A stretch of 64,000 nt of DNA from positions 1-64,000 of the forward strand of contig JAKVHY010000011.1 in the NCBI GenBank assembly GCA_023284085.1, in the 5' to 3' direction. Positions 29,430 through 39,955 of the stretch are shown piece after piece (within the stretch, counting starts at the first letter, position 1; the number at the start of each line of letters is the position of its first letter). Below the pieces are notes generated by a model. That model worked only from the letters and a program-made list of their open reading frames with translations. It ran no database searches and was not told the DNA's origin. The position numbers and the translations under genes are program-made. Origin of the DNA: Shewanella benthica. Its GTDB lineage: Bacteria; Pseudomonadota; Gammaproteobacteria; Enterobacterales; Shewanellaceae.

Positions 29430-29925
29430 AATCATCCACATATCTGTTGTCGATGATGGAATTTTGTTGCAAACAGCCTTCACGAATAAAACCCAGCTTT
29501 TCGAGTAGTTTAAATGAGCCGGTATTTTGGACTGAACATGTCGCCGTTAGCTTGTTTAATTGTAACGCTTCAAAGCCGTAGTCTTTCACCAGATTCAATG
29601 CCTCAGCTGCAAACCCCTTCCCTTGAGCGCTTTGCTTGATCATATAACCGATCTCAGCAATTTTCGCCTCATGGTTAATAATTTTGAGGCCTATATGCCC
29701 CAGTTTCTCCCCAGATTCTACGCTTGATATGCTAAGAGATAGCCAGCTATTACTTTTAATCGTCCAAGGCTGAGACTTAATGTCAAATGCGGCAACCGCT
29801 TCTGCGTAAGTGAAAGGCGCATAAATATGCTCCATGGTCTCGGGGCACATGAAAAACTCGATAAACAGCGCTTTATCCGTCTCATCGAATGGTGAAAGCG
29901 TTATTCTCTGACTCGTTAGCTGCAC
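29407..29925 (-). CDS. GNAT family N-acetyltransferase (RimJ/RimL-like)
   Basis: A 172-residue acyl-CoA-dependent acetyltransferase of the RimJ/RimL subgroup. Typical features are the opening LTSQRITLSPFDETD, the GHIGLKIINHEAKIAEIGYM strand (motif D/A region), QSAQGKGFAAEAL (CoA pyrophosphate loop) and LTATCSVQNTGSFKLLEKLGF. Substrates of this subgroup include ribosomal protein N-termini and small molecules; here the substrate is unknown. Its stop overlaps the next gene's start. Confidence 0.88.
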   Translation of the reverse strand: MQLTSQRITLSPFDETDKALFIEFFMCPETMEHIYAPFTYAEAVAAFDIKSQPWTIKSNSWLSLSISSVESGEKLGHIGLKIINHEAKIAEIGYMIKQSAQGKGFAAEALNLVKDYGFEALQLNKLTATCSVQNTGSFKLLEKLGFIREGCLQQNSIIDNRYVDDYVYGLCK

Positions 29926-30054
29926 AGAATTTCCTTATTTTTTAAATACCTTATTGCCCAAGATTCTCACATTTTTTATGAATTTACTAGTGAGTATCTT
30001 CAGGGGGTTATCGCATGATTTTAGTGACTTAATATTGGAATAAATCGATATTGA

Positions 30055-30092
30055 GACACAAAAAAACCGCAAACTCTAAGAAGAGTTTACGG
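30055..30092 (-). terminator. Terminator of purC
   Basis: AAACTCT (30071-30077) / AGAGTTT (30082-30088), extended by CCG/CGG, is followed on the minus strand by seven T residues (30060-30066). Confidence 0.85.
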
Positions 30093-30173
30093 CCTGATTT
30101 GAGTGGATTAATGCGAGCGACTTGATATGAGTTAAGTTAGTCGACTCGACTCGCTTACATTATTCACCAGAAT

Positions 30174-31280
30174 TTAATCTGCAATCAACTGATATTCATT
30201 GCGGAGAATATTTATGATCTCTTGCTTAGGATTCTCGCTGATAATAAGCTTCTCACCGATAACTTTCTCTGCGATATCTATGTAAGTGTTGGAGATATCC
30301 ATCATCACTTGGGTCGGTAGCTTGTTAGCTTGTGCCAGTGCGAAACGCTCAGGCATACGTTCCTTGTTGAGCAGTATGTCTGGATCCGGGAAGTGGTTAA
30401 GTAGCCACTGTCTGAAGCCTTCTTTCGACTTTTCTACGATATTACCTTCACGGTGTGCTGGACCATCCCAGATGCGTGAGCTGTCAGGTGTGCCAACTTC
30501 ATCCATATAGATAAGCTTCTCTTTACCATCGGCACCTTTGACATAGCCAAACTCGAACTTGGTATCGATGAAGATCTGATCTTGCTCGGCAAGGGCGTCA
30601 CTGATCACGGCAAAGCCTTCTTTCAATAGCTTCTCATACAAGTCGATATCAGATTTAGCATGGAAGTTAAAGCCTGCTAGATGACGCTCGAGATCGGCAC
30701 GTGAAACGTTGACATCATCGGCCTCTGGTACGCCTTCAAGGCCGGTAAGCACACCTTTGGTAGAGGGAGTGATTAACAGCTCAGGTAGCTTTTGGTCTTT
30801 CTTGAGGCCTTCTGGCAATGTGATGCCACAGAATTCACGCTCACCTTTGGTGTAGGCGCGCCACATAGAGCCTGTAATAAACTGTCTGGCGATGGCTTCA
30901 ACCATCACGGGCTGAGCTTTTTGTACTATCCAAACAAATGGATGAGGGACGTCCAGGATATGGCTATCGGCTAAACCTTTTTCTTTGAAAAGTTTAAACC
31001 AATGGCTAGAGATGGCATTGAGCGCAGCGCCTTTACCGGGTACGCCATTGAGGCCATTTTCCGCTTGCCAGATACAATCGAATGCTGAAATTCGATCGCT
31101 GATAACCATGATAGCCAATGGCGTATCTTTTGGGACGTCGTAACCTTTCTGTTCGATTAGACGGGCACTGTCCTCAGCCGTAAGCCAATAGACACTGCGA
31201 ACCTTACCTGAATGAACTGGCTTATCTGTGCGGATAGGCAGATCATCATTTACTGCTAAAACTTTGTTTGAATGATTCAT
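30174..31280 (-). CDS. purC: SAICAR synthase PurC
   Basis: Phosphoribosylaminoimidazole-succinocarboxamide synthase, step seven of IMP synthesis (CAIR plus aspartate plus ATP). At 368 residues it is the longer form found in Vibrio/Shewanella, rather than the ~240-residue E. coli form. Conserved parts are [34 protein letters not shown] and TKFEFGY. The last segment [19 protein letters not shown] is the conserved C-terminal lobe. Monocistronic with a terminator. Confidence 0.95.
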   Translation of the reverse strand: MNHSNKVLAVNDDLPIRTDKPVHSGKVRSVYWLTAEDSARLIEQKGYDVPKDTPLAIMVISDRISAFDCIWQAENGLNGVPGKGAALNAISSHWFKLFKEKGLADSHILDVPHPFVWIVQKAQPVMVEAIARQFITGSMWRAYTKGEREFCGITLPEGLKKDQKLPELLITPSTKGVLTGLEGVPEADDVNVSRADLERHLAGFNFHAKSDIDLYEKLLKEGFAVISDALAEQDQIFIDTKFEFGYVKGADGKEKLIYMDEVGTPDSSRIWDGPAHREGNIVEKSKEGFRQWLLNHFPDPDILLNKERMPERFALAQANKLPTQVMMDISNTYIDIAEKVIGEKLIISENPKQEIINILRNEYQLIAD

Positions 31281-31540
31281 AGGATATTATATTGGGGTCT
31301 ATGTTATTGGTTGTAGTAGGTGTACATGATCGTGTGGATTGTAACAGAACTTACATTTGCCAACACTATGGTAAAAAGAGAACAGACTGTTTTTGGCCGA
31401 CTTTTCCAGAATTGTTGGCTAACCCTTGTTCGGGTTATATCGATAGTGCGGCAGCTAGTTAGCAAAACTGAATTTAAACTTAGAATGACAGCTTTAGTCT
31501 AAAATTGTTACATAAGTAGCATCTGGAGCTGACTGAATTC

Positions 31541-32428
31541 TTGAACATTAAGCCAAGCCTGTTCTATCTTCAAAGCCTGAAACTGAGTGCCACTTTTTAT
31601 AAAGCTGCCCCTTGGTATACTCGATGGCGGATTTTATTATTTGCGCTACTCGGGTCGCTGGGGACGGTGTTTTCTCTCGCGGTTGCCAGAAGTGAAACTG
31701 AAGTGCCCAATACCAGCAGTACAGCTAATCCTGTTGTATTCGTGACCAGCGCCTATGCGCCCTATGTGATCAATAGTGATGGTATGGCAAGGGGCCTGTT
31801 TCCTGACATTGTTACAGCCGCCTTTCGCGAGATGAACCAGATGGTTCATTTCCAGTTTCAACCTTGGGTGAGGGGTGAAAATTCAGTGAAATTGGGTAAA
31901 GTGTTCGCCACCTTTCCCTATTTAAAGAATGCCGCTAGAGAGTCTGAATTTGATTTCTCGGAGCCTGTGCTATTTTTCTATCCGAAATTTTTTTACAATA
32001 CAGAGAGATTTCCCCATGGATTTGAGTGGGAAACATTAGCCGATTTCAAACGGTACAGAGTTGGTGGCGTCAGAGGCTACTGGTATGAACAGAGCTTTAA
32101 ACAGGCAGGAATCGAAGTACAATATGTGACATCGGATAGACAAAACATAGCCATGCTACTGGTGCAAAGAATTGACTTTACCCTGATCGATGAGCTGGTA
32201 GGCTGGAATTTAATTTATGAAACGGCGCCGGATAAGATAGACAAATATGCAGTGGCCAGTAGACCACAAAGTAGTGATGCATTTCACCTGATGATCTCCA
32301 GAAACTATCCGAATGCCAAACTACTCAGGCTGACCTTTGATTTGGGGCTAGCCAAGATTAAACAAAATGGTATTTATCAGCAAATACTCGACCAGTATCA
32401 AGTGACTTCAGAATACGCAACGCCTTGA
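31541..32428 (+). CDS. Exported solute-binding-like protein (family 3)
   Basis: A TTG start at 31541 (SD-like GGAG at 31525-31528, rather far) gives 295 residues; the start is uncertain. A hydrophobic segment near 31-49 (WRILLFALLGSLGTVFSLA) looks like a signal anchor. The body matches periplasmic amino-acid-binding-like proteins: VFVTSAYAPYVI, GLFPDIVTAAF, FDFSEPVLFFYPKFFY and RYRVGGVRGYWYEQ. Many such Shewanella proteins stand alone without a transporter, as here. The ligand is unknown, and a role in sensing is possible. Confidence 0.78.
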   Translation: MNIKPSLFYLQSLKLSATFYKAAPWYTRWRILLFALLGSLGTVFSLAVARSETEVPNTSSTANPVVFVTSAYAPYVINSDGMARGLFPDIVTAAFREMNQMVHFQFQPWVRGENSVKLGKVFATFPYLKNAARESEFDFSEPVLFFYPKFFYNTERFPHGFEWETLADFKRYRVGGVRGYWYEQSFKQAGIEVQYVTSDRQNIAMLLVQRIDFTLIDELVGWNLIYETAPDKIDKYAVASRPQSSDAFHLMISRNYPNAKLLRLTFDLGLAKIKQNGIYQQILDQYQVTSEYATP

Positions 32429-32474
32429 GTATGTTGGCCTGCACATCCGATTGCGCTTTTCGAAACGGAGCTTG

Positions 32475-33236
32475 CTATATTCCCTGATAGAATTTAATTA
32501 TTTGATCTACTTTGCCTGAATTTTTTAATTCAGCAATTGCTTTATCTATACTCAGCTTGGTCTTCTTATTCACCGTGGAACTATAGGACAGATGAATTGG
32601 ATAGGGAGGGATTATGCTAGAAAAGTCGACAAGTTTAAATTTGTTGCGGTCTAAGCCTGCTTTATTCATCGTATATAAAGCTCGTGTTTTCATCGCAATA
32701 AAGGCGATTCCTCGACTATTTTCAATCGCTCTCAATGCGCTTTCATGACTCTTCACGGCCAGCGTATTTATTTCACCGCTAGCAAAATACTCATCAAGGC
32801 CTGGGTAGTTGAAACCATTTAAAGTGATAACTGTTTCACCAAAAAGTGCTTCGATAGAATAAAAGTTAAAATTTCTGTCGGCTTTTACCACTAAAACGTG
32901 GGTGACATCAAACAGCTTCTCCTTGGAGAGGTGTCGGCTTTGTATACTTATCTCAGAGTCACCTTGCCAGGCTGGAGAGCCATAACTTATCCATAATGGA
33001 TAATGATCTGTATGCATCATTCGCAGGTAACGCATAAAAGGGTAAGCCTGCTCGGTGAGCGTGATGTCTAAGTGTTGTACCGCCTGATCCAGAATATCAG
33101 TCACTATGCCTTTGTTAGGCTGAGCTATGATTTGAAAAGGTTCGGCCTGGGAAGAGATGGCAAGGTAAGTGAGTGATTGTGCTTGGGCACAAAAAGAGTA
33201 TAAAAAAATACATAAAATGACAAAGACGCGCAACAT
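32475..33236 (-). CDS. Exported solute-binding-like protein (family 3)
   Basis: A 253-residue protein with a clear signal peptide (MLRVFVILCIFLYSFCAQA) and a family 3 solute-binding fold: ISSQAEPFQIIAQPNKGIVTD without its first part, ITLTEQAYPFMRYLR and AIAELKNSGKVDQIIKFY at the end. It is convergent with the other binding-like gene, with 46 bases between them. No permease or ATPase is adjacent, so it may act as a sensor or orphan binding protein. Its sequence is quite different from its neighbour. Confidence 0.8.
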   Translation of the reverse strand: MLRVFVILCIFLYSFCAQAQSLTYLAISSQAEPFQIIAQPNKGIVTDILDQAVQHLDITLTEQAYPFMRYLRMMHTDHYPLWISYGSPAWQGDSEISIQSRHLSKEKLFDVTHVLVVKADRNFNFYSIEALFGETVITLNGFNYPGLDEYFASGEINTLAVKSHESALRAIENSRGIAFIAMKTRALYTMNKAGLDRNKFKLVDFSSIIPPYPIHLSYSSTVNKKTKLSIDKAIAELKNSGKVDQIIKFYQGI

Positions 33237-33362
33237 GACTAATTCAGTTAATCCATTATCTGTGTTGGTATTCTATTCTCCTAAAAGGAAAATAAACAGT
33301 ATAGCGTTGAAAAATGACAATTTTATAAATCACATTTTTGCTATTAGATTTGTAATCTTAGC

Positions 33363-33395
33363 TCATAAAAGAGCGCCCAATGCGCTCTTTTATGA
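33363..33395 (-). terminator. Terminator of the his operon
   Basis: A 14-bp perfect stem TCATAAAAGAGCGC (33363-33376) / GCGCTCTTTTATGA (33382-33395). The A/T ends of the stem supply T-runs on both strands, so it can also work for the opposite direction. Confidence 0.85.
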
Positions 33396-33400
33396 CTTAT

Positions 33401-34036
33401 TTAAGATTTTGCCGCGGCTGTGTGTCGCTGCATCAAGTTATTGGTGATGTCATTCATGCTCAAGTCTTGATCTTCGAGCAAGACCAGCAGGTGATACATG
33501 AGGTCTGATGCTTCGTCGATCAATTCTGGCTTGTCGTGAGTGGCTGCGGCAAGGGCGGTTTCCAGACCCTCTTCGCCGACTTTCTGGGCGATACGCTTAG
33601 TGCCACGTTCGAACAGATGTGCCGTGTAACTGGACTTAGGGTCGTCCCCCTTACGTGAGGCGATAAGCTTGGTCAGATTATCGATAAAGGGGTGGGCATT
33701 ACCATCGGGCCAGCAGCTCTCGCGCGCCAGGTGACAGGTGGGCCCGTTAGGAATGACCTGTACCAGCAAGCTGTCGTTATCACAGTCTTTGTCGATAGCC
33801 ACTAAATCTAGGGTGTTGCCTGACTCTTCCCCTTTAGTCCAGAGACGTTGCTTAGAGCGACTATAAAATGTCACTAGCTTGGTGGCCAGAGTCTTCTCCA
33901 GTGCCGCACGGTCCATATAACCCAGCATCAACACCTTGCCTGAGAGGTGGTTTTGCACCACAGCCGGGATTAAACCTGCTTGTTTGTCCCAATCCAGTTG
34001 GTTTACCAATGCTTCATTCGTGTTTATTTGTGTCAT
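33401..34036 (-). CDS. hisI: Bifunctional phosphoribosyl-AMP cyclohydrolase / phosphoribosyl-ATP pyrophosphatase HisIE
   Basis: Catalyses steps two and three of histidine synthesis. The N-terminal cyclohydrolase domain (about 15-110) has [18 protein letters not shown] and zinc-type Cys residues (CDNDSLL and [10 protein letters not shown]). The C-terminal pyrophosphatase domain (about 125-205) has [16 protein letters not shown] and [16 protein letters not shown]. 211 residues is the usual fused length. It is the last gene of the his operon, 90 bases after hisF. Confidence 0.95.
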   Translation of the reverse strand: MTQINTNEALVNQLDWDKQAGLIPAVVQNHLSGKVLMLGYMDRAALEKTLATKLVTFYSRSKQRLWTKGEESGNTLDLVAIDKDCDNDSLLVQVIPNGPTCHLARESCWPDGNAHPFIDNLTKLIASRKGDDPKSSYTAHLFERGTKRIAQKVGEEGLETALAAATHDKPELIDEASDLMYHLLVLLEDQDLSMNDITNNLMQRHTAAAKS

Positions 34037-34126
34037 TATTTTTCCTACTAGCGACTATCTATGTCTACCCTATCTAGCTATGACAATAACAGCCTAAGAC
34101 AAGATAAGTGAGTCGAATAAAACCAG

Positions 34127-34900
34127 TTAGTATCTGATGGCTATATGTTGAGCGCTTAGATAGCGCTTGAGTTCCTGAATATCTATGATGCCTTTATGAA
34201 ATACGCTGGCCGCCAGCGCTGCATCGACCTTGGCTATTTCAAATACGTCCTTAAAATGCGCCATGGTACCGGCGCCGCCTGAAGCGATAAGTGGTACATC
34301 ACAGAGCTCACGCACGATAGAGAGCTGCTTTAAGTCATATCCTTGGCGTACACCATCTTGGTTCATCACATTGAGGACTATCTCGCCACAACCGCGTTGT
34401 TGTACTTCCTGCACCCAATCTTGGGTGAACCACTGGGTGTCTCTGGTGGCGGCTGCATCCCCGGTAAACTGTTTCACTTTATAGCTGTCGCTGGTGGCAT
34501 CGTAATAGGAGTCTATGCCGATGACGATACATTGCCTGCCGAACTCATCTTGCAAACGTTCAATCAAGCTCGGATCGGTCAAGGCGGGTGAGTTGATTGA
34601 GATCTTATCGGCGCCAAAGGCCAGCTTCTCGCGGGCCTGCTCTATGCTTTTAATACCACCCGCGACGCAGAAGGGAATATCTATCTGCTCCGCGACGCGG
34701 CTGACCCAAGACTTGTCGATAACCCTGTCGTGGGCACTGGCGGTGATATCATAAAAAACCAGTTCATCGGCGCCTTCCTCGGCATAACGCGCCGCCAATG
34801 GCACGATATCACCGACGATCTCATGATTCCTGAATTGAACGCCTTTGACTACCTTGCCATCTTTTACATCCAGACAGGGGACGATTCGTTTAGCTAGCAT
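34127..34900 (-). CDS. hisF: Imidazole glycerol phosphate synthase subunit HisF
   Basis: The cyclase subunit that, with HisH, makes imidazole glycerol phosphate and AICAR. The TIM barrel starts [20 protein letters not shown], with the catalytic Asp in LDVKDG and later [11 protein letters not shown], and ends in IASGGAGT. 257 residues is normal. It overlaps hisA by 11 bases. Confidence 0.96.
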   Translation of the reverse strand: MLAKRIVPCLDVKDGKVVKGVQFRNHEIVGDIVPLAARYAEEGADELVFYDITASAHDRVIDKSWVSRVAEQIDIPFCVAGGIKSIEQAREKLAFGADKISINSPALTDPSLIERLQDEFGRQCIVIGIDSYYDATSDSYKVKQFTGDAAATRDTQWFTQDWVQEVQQRGCGEIVLNVMNQDGVRQGYDLKQLSIVRELCDVPLIASGGAGTMAHFKDVFEIAKVDAALAASVFHKGIIDIQELKRYLSAQHIAIRY

Positions 34901-35693
34901 CTTTCTCTCCTGGAGTGTTAGCTCCTGAGCCGTTTGTTGTTAAACTGCGACTTCCTAAGGCATTTGGCCAACACTCTATCGCTTGTTTGACGTTAAAGTT
35001 CTCGATCAAGAGTGCCTTGCCTATGATGATGCCATCGGCGCCGCTATCTCGTACGGCGGCCACATCATCTAAGGTGGCGATACCGCCGGAAGCTTGCCAG
35101 TTTATTTCTGGATAGCGAGCCGCTATCTCTCGATATAATTCGTTATTGGCGCCTTTCAAGGTGCCGTCGCGGCTAATATCCGTCACCAGGGCATGTTTGA
35201 GCCCGTAAGGTTTAAACGCTTCAACTAAAGATTCCAGTGATTTACCGCCGCCGCTCTGCCAGCCAGATACCGCCACGATTTTCTCGCCGTTGTCATTGAT
35301 GTTGACGTCCAGTGCCAGACAGATGACGTCTGGGCCGTATTTTTTAAACCAGCTTTGTACGAGTGCGGTCTCTTTTACGGCGAGGGAGCCGATAACCACA
35401 CGCTTCACGCCTATTTCTAACAGCTCAGCCACTTGCGCCTCAGAGCGAATGCCGCCGCCCACTTGAATGTTGGCATCGAGCCCGGCGACCAACTCAGAGA
35501 TGAGTCGAGTCTGACGTGCATCTGGATCTTTCGCGCCAGTGAGGTCGACGATGTGCAGCCATTTGGCCCCTTGCTCTTGATAAGACTTGAGCTGAGAAAG
35601 CGCAGACAGGTCGAAGGTGGTCTTCTGGTTATAATCGCCCTGATAGAGGCGGACCACTTTACCTTCAATAAGATCGATTGCCGGAATGATCAT
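34890..35693 (-). CDS. hisA: ProFAR isomerase HisA
   Basis: Phosphoribosylformimino-5-aminoimidazole carboxamide ribotide isomerase. The TIM barrel begins [20 protein letters not shown], with the catalytic Asp in AIDLIEG and a second Asp in [24 protein letters not shown] is the phosphate-binding part. The C-terminal ~20 residues are a poorly conserved tail ([18 protein letters not shown]), so the protein is 267 rather than ~245 residues; the tail overlaps the hisF start by 11 bases. Overlaps hisH by four bases. Confidence 0.96.
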   Translation of the reverse strand: MIIPAIDLIEGKVVRLYQGDYNQKTTFDLSALSQLKSYQEQGAKWLHIVDLTGAKDPDARQTRLISELVAGLDANIQVGGGIRSEAQVAELLEIGVKRVVIGSLAVKETALVQSWFKKYGPDVICLALDVNINDNGEKIVAVSGWQSGGGKSLESLVEAFKPYGLKHALVTDISRDGTLKGANNELYREIAARYPEINWQASGGIATLDDVAAVRDSGADGIIIGKALLIENFNVKQAIECWPNALGSRSLTTNGSGANTPGEKDAS

Positions 35694-36412
35694 GTTCTGC
35701 TCTCCCTATTGAGTTGCCAACTTGTTTGGTTAAGTGCCTGGTTAAATGTTTGAGTATTCATGGCTAAAAAATTACTTAAGATCCGCGAGCCAACTTCGGC
35801 ACTCTTCTCCGGGTGGAACTGCACTCCCATAAAGTTATCTTTGGCAATAGCGGCGCTGAAGTGCTCACCATATTCACATGTTGCGATAGTAAACTCGCTC
35901 AGTGGCGCCTTATAACTATGAACAAAATAGAGGTAACTTCCCTCGGGTATATCGTTAAATAATGGATGCGATGAAGGACTTATTTGATTCCAGCCCATAT
36001 GGGGCAAAGGCAAGCCCTTACTATCTAAATCTGTAATTGAAGTTGGGATCAGCCCTAAACACTCACAAGTTGTTTTTTCACCAAGTGTTCTTTCATCAAC
36101 GGCCTTGTTACTAGAGTCACGCCCGCCTAGCTCTTTGGATTTATCCGTCATCATCTGCATGCCTAAGCAGACGCCGAGCACAGGTTGCTTAAGGCTCTGG
36201 ATTAGTTCGACCAGTTGTTTATTCTTAAGAGACGCCATGGCGGCCCCCGCCGTGCCCACGCCGGGGAGGACTACACGGTCGGCGGTCTTGATCACTCGAT
36301 GATCATCACTCACCACCACATCTTTGGTGAGGCGCTCGAAGGCATAACGAACCGAGCTTAAGTTAGCGCAGCCCGTGTCTATGATCACGGTTGAATTCGT
36401 GTGTTGGCTCAT
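35690..36412 (-). CDS. hisH: Imidazole glycerol phosphate synthase subunit HisH
   Basis: The glutamine amidotransferase subunit that supplies ammonia to HisF. The nucleophile Cys82 is in GVCLGMQM, and GVQFHPEKS holds the catalytic His and Glu. At 240 residues it is longer than the common ~200; the extra length is an insert around 90-120 and a C-terminal tail. Four-base overlaps with hisA and hisB suggest coupled translation. Confidence 0.95.
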   Translation of the reverse strand: MSQHTNSTVIIDTGCANLSSVRYAFERLTKDVVVSDDHRVIKTADRVVLPGVGTAGAAMASLKNKQLVELIQSLKQPVLGVCLGMQMMTDKSKELGGRDSSNKAVDERTLGEKTTCECLGLIPTSITDLDSKGLPLPHMGWNQISPSSHPLFNDIPEGSYLYFVHSYKAPLSEFTIATCEYGEHFSAAIAKDNFMGVQFHPEKSAEVGSRILSNFLAMNTQTFNQALNQTSWQLNRESRT

Positions 36413-37476
36413 AGCACACCTTTACTGGAGGGCAAGAGGTCGCCCTCGACTTTAACGGCTTGTCGAAGGGTACGGCCCAAGACTTTAAACAGGCTTTCGA
36501 CCTTGTGGTGATCGTTGTTCCCCTGGGTTTTGAGGTGCAAGGTGCAACGTAATCCGTCTGCAAATGAACGGAAGAAGTGTGGCACCATTTCGGTGGCCAT
36601 CTCGCCAACCATCTCGCGCTCAAACTCACCGCTGAATTTAATGAAAGGACGACCAGACAGATCCAGCAGACATTCGGCGCTAGCCTCGTCCATGGGGATG
36701 CTGAAACCAAAACGTGCGATGCCACGCTTATCGCCTAGGGCTTGCCTTAAGGCATCGCCGATAGCCAGCGCCGTGTCTTCGACGCTGTGGTGATCGTCTA
36801 TCTCGAGATCGCCATTGACCTTAACGTCCATCTTGAAGTTGCCGTGGGTAGAAATCTGCTCCAGCATGTGATCGAGAAAGCCTATGCCTGTGTCTATCTT
36901 GCCTTTAGTTTGTGAGTCGAGGTCGATAGTCACGTGAATATCAGTCTCCTTGGTGGTGCGTACCACAGTCGCTATTCGCTCACGGTTCAGTAGTTGCTCT
37001 GCGATATCATCCCAGTTGAGGTTTTCACGGTCATACAGCAGGCCCTTAATCCCCATGGCCTCGGCCAGCCCCATATCTGTGTGACGATCGCCGATGACGG
37101 CAGATTGTGTAAAGTCGACCTTGCCTAAGGTGAGATAGTCTTTGACCAAGCCAAGTTTAGGCTTACGACAACTGCAGTTCTCATCATCAAAATGTGGGCA
37201 GATAAGCACTTCATCAAACTTGACGCCCTGACTCTGTAAAATCTGCATCATCATATCTTGGGGAGCATCGAAGTCATCTTTAGGAAAAGAGGGGGTTCCC
37301 AGGCCATCTTGATTACTCACCATGACTAAACGGTAACCAGTACCTTGAAGTTTAAGAAGAGCAGGGATGACCTTGGGCTCAAACACCAGCTTTGCCAGGC
37401 TATCGACCTGCTTGTCTGTCACCGGCTCTTCGATGATGGTGCCGTCACGGTCGATAAATAATATTTTCTGTTTCAT
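36409..37476 (-). CDS. hisB: Bifunctional histidinol-phosphatase / imidazole glycerol phosphate dehydratase HisB
   Basis: The N-terminal HAD-type histidinol phosphatase (about 1-165) begins [12 protein letters not shown] and has metal-binding Cys/His in [15 protein letters not shown]. The C-terminal dehydratase (about 166-355) has [19 protein letters not shown] and [10 protein letters not shown], the usual Mn-binding His repeats. 355 residues is the usual fused size in gammaproteobacteria. A gap of 97 bases separates it from hisC. Confidence 0.96.
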   Translation of the reverse strand: MKQKILFIDRDGTIIEEPVTDKQVDSLAKLVFEPKVIPALLKLQGTGYRLVMVSNQDGLGTPSFPKDDFDAPQDMMMQILQSQGVKFDEVLICPHFDDENCSCRKPKLGLVKDYLTLGKVDFTQSAVIGDRHTDMGLAEAMGIKGLLYDRENLNWDDIAEQLLNRERIATVVRTTKETDIHVTIDLDSQTKGKIDTGIGFLDHMLEQISTHGNFKMDVKVNGDLEIDDHHSVEDTALAIGDALRQALGDKRGIARFGFSIPMDEASAECLLDLSGRPFIKFSGEFEREMVGEMATEMVPHFFRSFADGLRCTLHLKTQGNNDHHKVESLFKVLGRTLRQAVKVEGDLLPSSKGVL

Positions 37477-37573
37477 GCTCTTTCCACCTTAAATTAAAAT
37501 CTGGTCTATCTAATTTTTTAATAGTTATCTTTATTTAGCTTATCAGGATACCTAGGTTCTCTAGGGACTAAGG

Positions 37574-38647
37574 TCATGCTGTCACGGGTGCTAACAGCTT
37601 GATAAGAAAGTCGGTCTCATCTTTGTTGCTAAAAGTAAAGCGAATACAAGTGGCTAAGCGTGGGTCGCTATAGGCTCTGGCGACTATGCCATTGCTAAGC
37701 AGTATCTCTTGTATCGCCGAGATATCATCAAATTGGGCGAGCACGAAGTTGCCATTTGCCGGGAGTACCTTGGCACCATAGCCTTGTAAGGCATCACTGA
37801 GACGAGTACCGCAGGCTTTAAGGCGAGCGACTTGCTCTGTCATGGTGTTAATTCCCTGTTCACTCAGCGCGCTGGTAGCCAGTAGAGACACAGGTAAAGG
37901 CACAGGATAAGGGGCAATAACGCGCATCACCATCTCGCAGATACTCGAGCTTGCCATCATGAATCCACAGCGCGCGCCAGCCAATGCGAAGGCTTTCGAT
38001 AGGGTTCTGAGCACGACTAAGTTGTCATATTTGTCGATAAGATCTGCCACGCTATAATCTGGGCAAAACTCGATATAGGCTTCGTCGACAATCACCAGAG
38101 TATCGGGCAACTGAGTGATCACTCGCTCAATCGATGCTTTGTCGATAACCGTACCCGTGGGGTTGTTAGGGTTACAGATAAACACCAGTTTGGCATTGCC
38201 TACTCGAGTGGTGATATCTTGTGGTAGTCGATAATCGGCGCTCAGGCTTAATGTATTTACGCCGACATTAAAGGTCTTGGCACTGATGGCGTACATGCCA
38301 TAAGTCGGGCCGAAACAGGCAATCGAATCTTTGCCGGGAACACAGAAGGTGCGAATGAGTAGCTCTATGGCCTCATCGGCGCCGCGGCCTGTGATGATGC
38401 ACTCTTTAGCCACGCCGCTGTAGTCACTATAGGCTGAGATAAGCTCGGGTGGCTGGCACTCAGGATAACGGTTGATGCCATCGATCGCGGCATTATTAAA
38501 AGGGGATTCGTTGGCATTGATCCAGATATCCCCTTGACCACCGATACGTCTCGCCGATTGATAGGGCTCTAGGCTTAATAGCTCAGGGCGTGCCAGACGC
38601 TGAGCGAGCTTGCCAGTCCTTAGACTCTCAGTTTCATTCTCACTCAT
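37574..38647 (-). CDS. hisC: Histidinol-phosphate aminotransferase HisC
   Basis: A PLP-dependent class I/II aminotransferase that makes histidinol phosphate from imidazole acetol phosphate and glutamate. Key segments are NANESPFN, NPNNPTGTVI, VIVDEAYIEF and the Schiff-base Lys in TLSKAFALAGARCGF. 357 residues is normal. The start overlaps the hisD stop by four bases. Confidence 0.96.
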   Translation of the reverse strand: MSENETESLRTGKLAQRLARPELLSLEPYQSARRIGGQGDIWINANESPFNNAAIDGINRYPECQPPELISAYSDYSGVAKECIITGRGADEAIELLIRTFCVPGKDSIACFGPTYGMYAISAKTFNVGVNTLSLSADYRLPQDITTRVGNAKLVFICNPNNPTGTVIDKASIERVITQLPDTLVIVDEAYIEFCPDYSVADLIDKYDNLVVLRTLSKAFALAGARCGFMMASSSICEMVMRVIAPYPVPLPVSLLATSALSEQGINTMTEQVARLKACGTRLSDALQGYGAKVLPANGNFVLAQFDDISAIQEILLSNGIVARAYSDPRLATCIRFTFSNKDETDFLIKLLAPVTA

Positions 38648-39948
38648 GATGCATTCCCCGCGATTAAACTGTCTAATCTGATTTGTACCGCATTCTTGTG
38701 AGCATCGAGTTGCTCGGCCGCTGCCAAGGTCATCACAGTTTCGCCGAGTCCCAGTAAGCCTTCTGCGCTGAGTTCCTGCACGGTGAAGCGGCGCGAGAAA
38801 TCAGCCAGAGACAGGCTAGATACTGCCCGGCTATAACCGTATGTTGGCAGGACATGATTGGTGCCGCTGGCATAATCACCAACAGACTCTGGTGTGTAAG
38901 CACCGAGGAACACTGAGCCTGCAGCGCGAATAGAGGTTAACAGTTCACGCGGCGCCTCAGTCTGAATGATCAGGTGCTCGGGCCCATAGAGATTAGACAC
39001 CTGAGTGGCTTGCTGCATGTCTGCAACTAACAGGGTGCGGCTGGATTCTAGGGCAAGCTGGGCTATCTCCATTCGTGGCAGGATTTCGAGTTGACGTTTG
39101 ATCGCGGCATTCACCTTATCGGCCAGAATGGCACTGTCGGTCACCAACATGACCTGAGAGTCGGGTCCGTGTTCCGCCTGAGACAGGAGATCGGCGGCGA
39201 TAAATTCAGGGTTGGCCTCTTTGTCGGCAATCAATAAGACTTCCGACGGACCTGCCGGCATATCGATACTCACCACACAGCGACTGTCTTGAGATACCAG
39301 CCTCTTGGCTTCGGTGACAAAGCGATTACCCGGGCCGAATATCTTATCTACCGCTGGCACAGATTCAGTGCCAAAGGCTAATGCCGCTATGGCCTGGGCG
39401 CCGCCGACCTGGTAAATCTCAGTGATGCCACACTCTTTTGCCGCATAAATTATGGCATCGTCGATCGGCGGTGGGCTGACCAGTACCCGCTGTTCACAGC
39501 CGGCTATTCTTGCCGGTAGGGCCAGCATCATGACGGTGGATATCAGCGGCGCAGTGCCGCCGGGAATATACAGACCCACTTTCTCGATGGCTTCAGATCT
39601 TAGCTCACAACGTATGCCGACTTGAGTCTCTATGCTGATAGGCTCAAATTTCTGTGCCAGATGAAAGGATTCGATATTGGCCATGGCTTGCGCGATGGCC
39701 AGCTTGATATCCCCACTGACGCGAGCGCAGGCAGCACTTATGTCATCTGTCGATAATCTAAGCTCAGTTAAGCTCACACCATCAAACTGCTGACTGTAAG
39801 ATAAAAGCGCCGCATCTTTCGAGGTTCGGACCGTGTTGACGATCGTCGCTACTGTTTGCTCCAGGCTTTCATCTCCAACGAGAGGGGAGCGGCTCAGGGC
39901 GCTCTTACGCTCAGCTTCGCTTAAATTTGGCCAATTGAGGATCTGCAT
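38644..39948 (-). CDS. hisD: Histidinol dehydrogenase HisD
   Basis: The zinc and NAD-dependent last enzyme of histidine synthesis, oxidising histidinol to histidine in two steps. Conserved parts are VGLYIPGGTAPLISTVMMLA, FGPGNRFVTEAKR, DMPAGPSEVLL and LSQAEHGPDSQ, with the C-terminal GTNHVLPTYGYSR. 434 residues is typical. It begins 7 bases after hisG. Confidence 0.97.
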   Translation of the reverse strand: MQILNWPNLSEAERKSALSRSPLVGDESLEQTVATIVNTVRTSKDAALLSYSQQFDGVSLTELRLSTDDISAACARVSGDIKLAIAQAMANIESFHLAQKFEPISIETQVGIRCELRSEAIEKVGLYIPGGTAPLISTVMMLALPARIAGCEQRVLVSPPPIDDAIIYAAKECGITEIYQVGGAQAIAALAFGTESVPAVDKIFGPGNRFVTEAKRLVSQDSRCVVSIDMPAGPSEVLLIADKEANPEFIAADLLSQAEHGPDSQVMLVTDSAILADKVNAAIKRQLEILPRMEIAQLALESSRTLLVADMQQATQVSNLYGPEHLIIQTEAPRELLTSIRAAGSVFLGAYTPESVGDYASGTNHVLPTYGYSRAVSSLSLADFSRRFTVQELSAEGLLGLGETVMTLAAAEQLDAHKNAVQIRLDSLIAGNAS

Positions 39949-39955
39949 ATCTTGG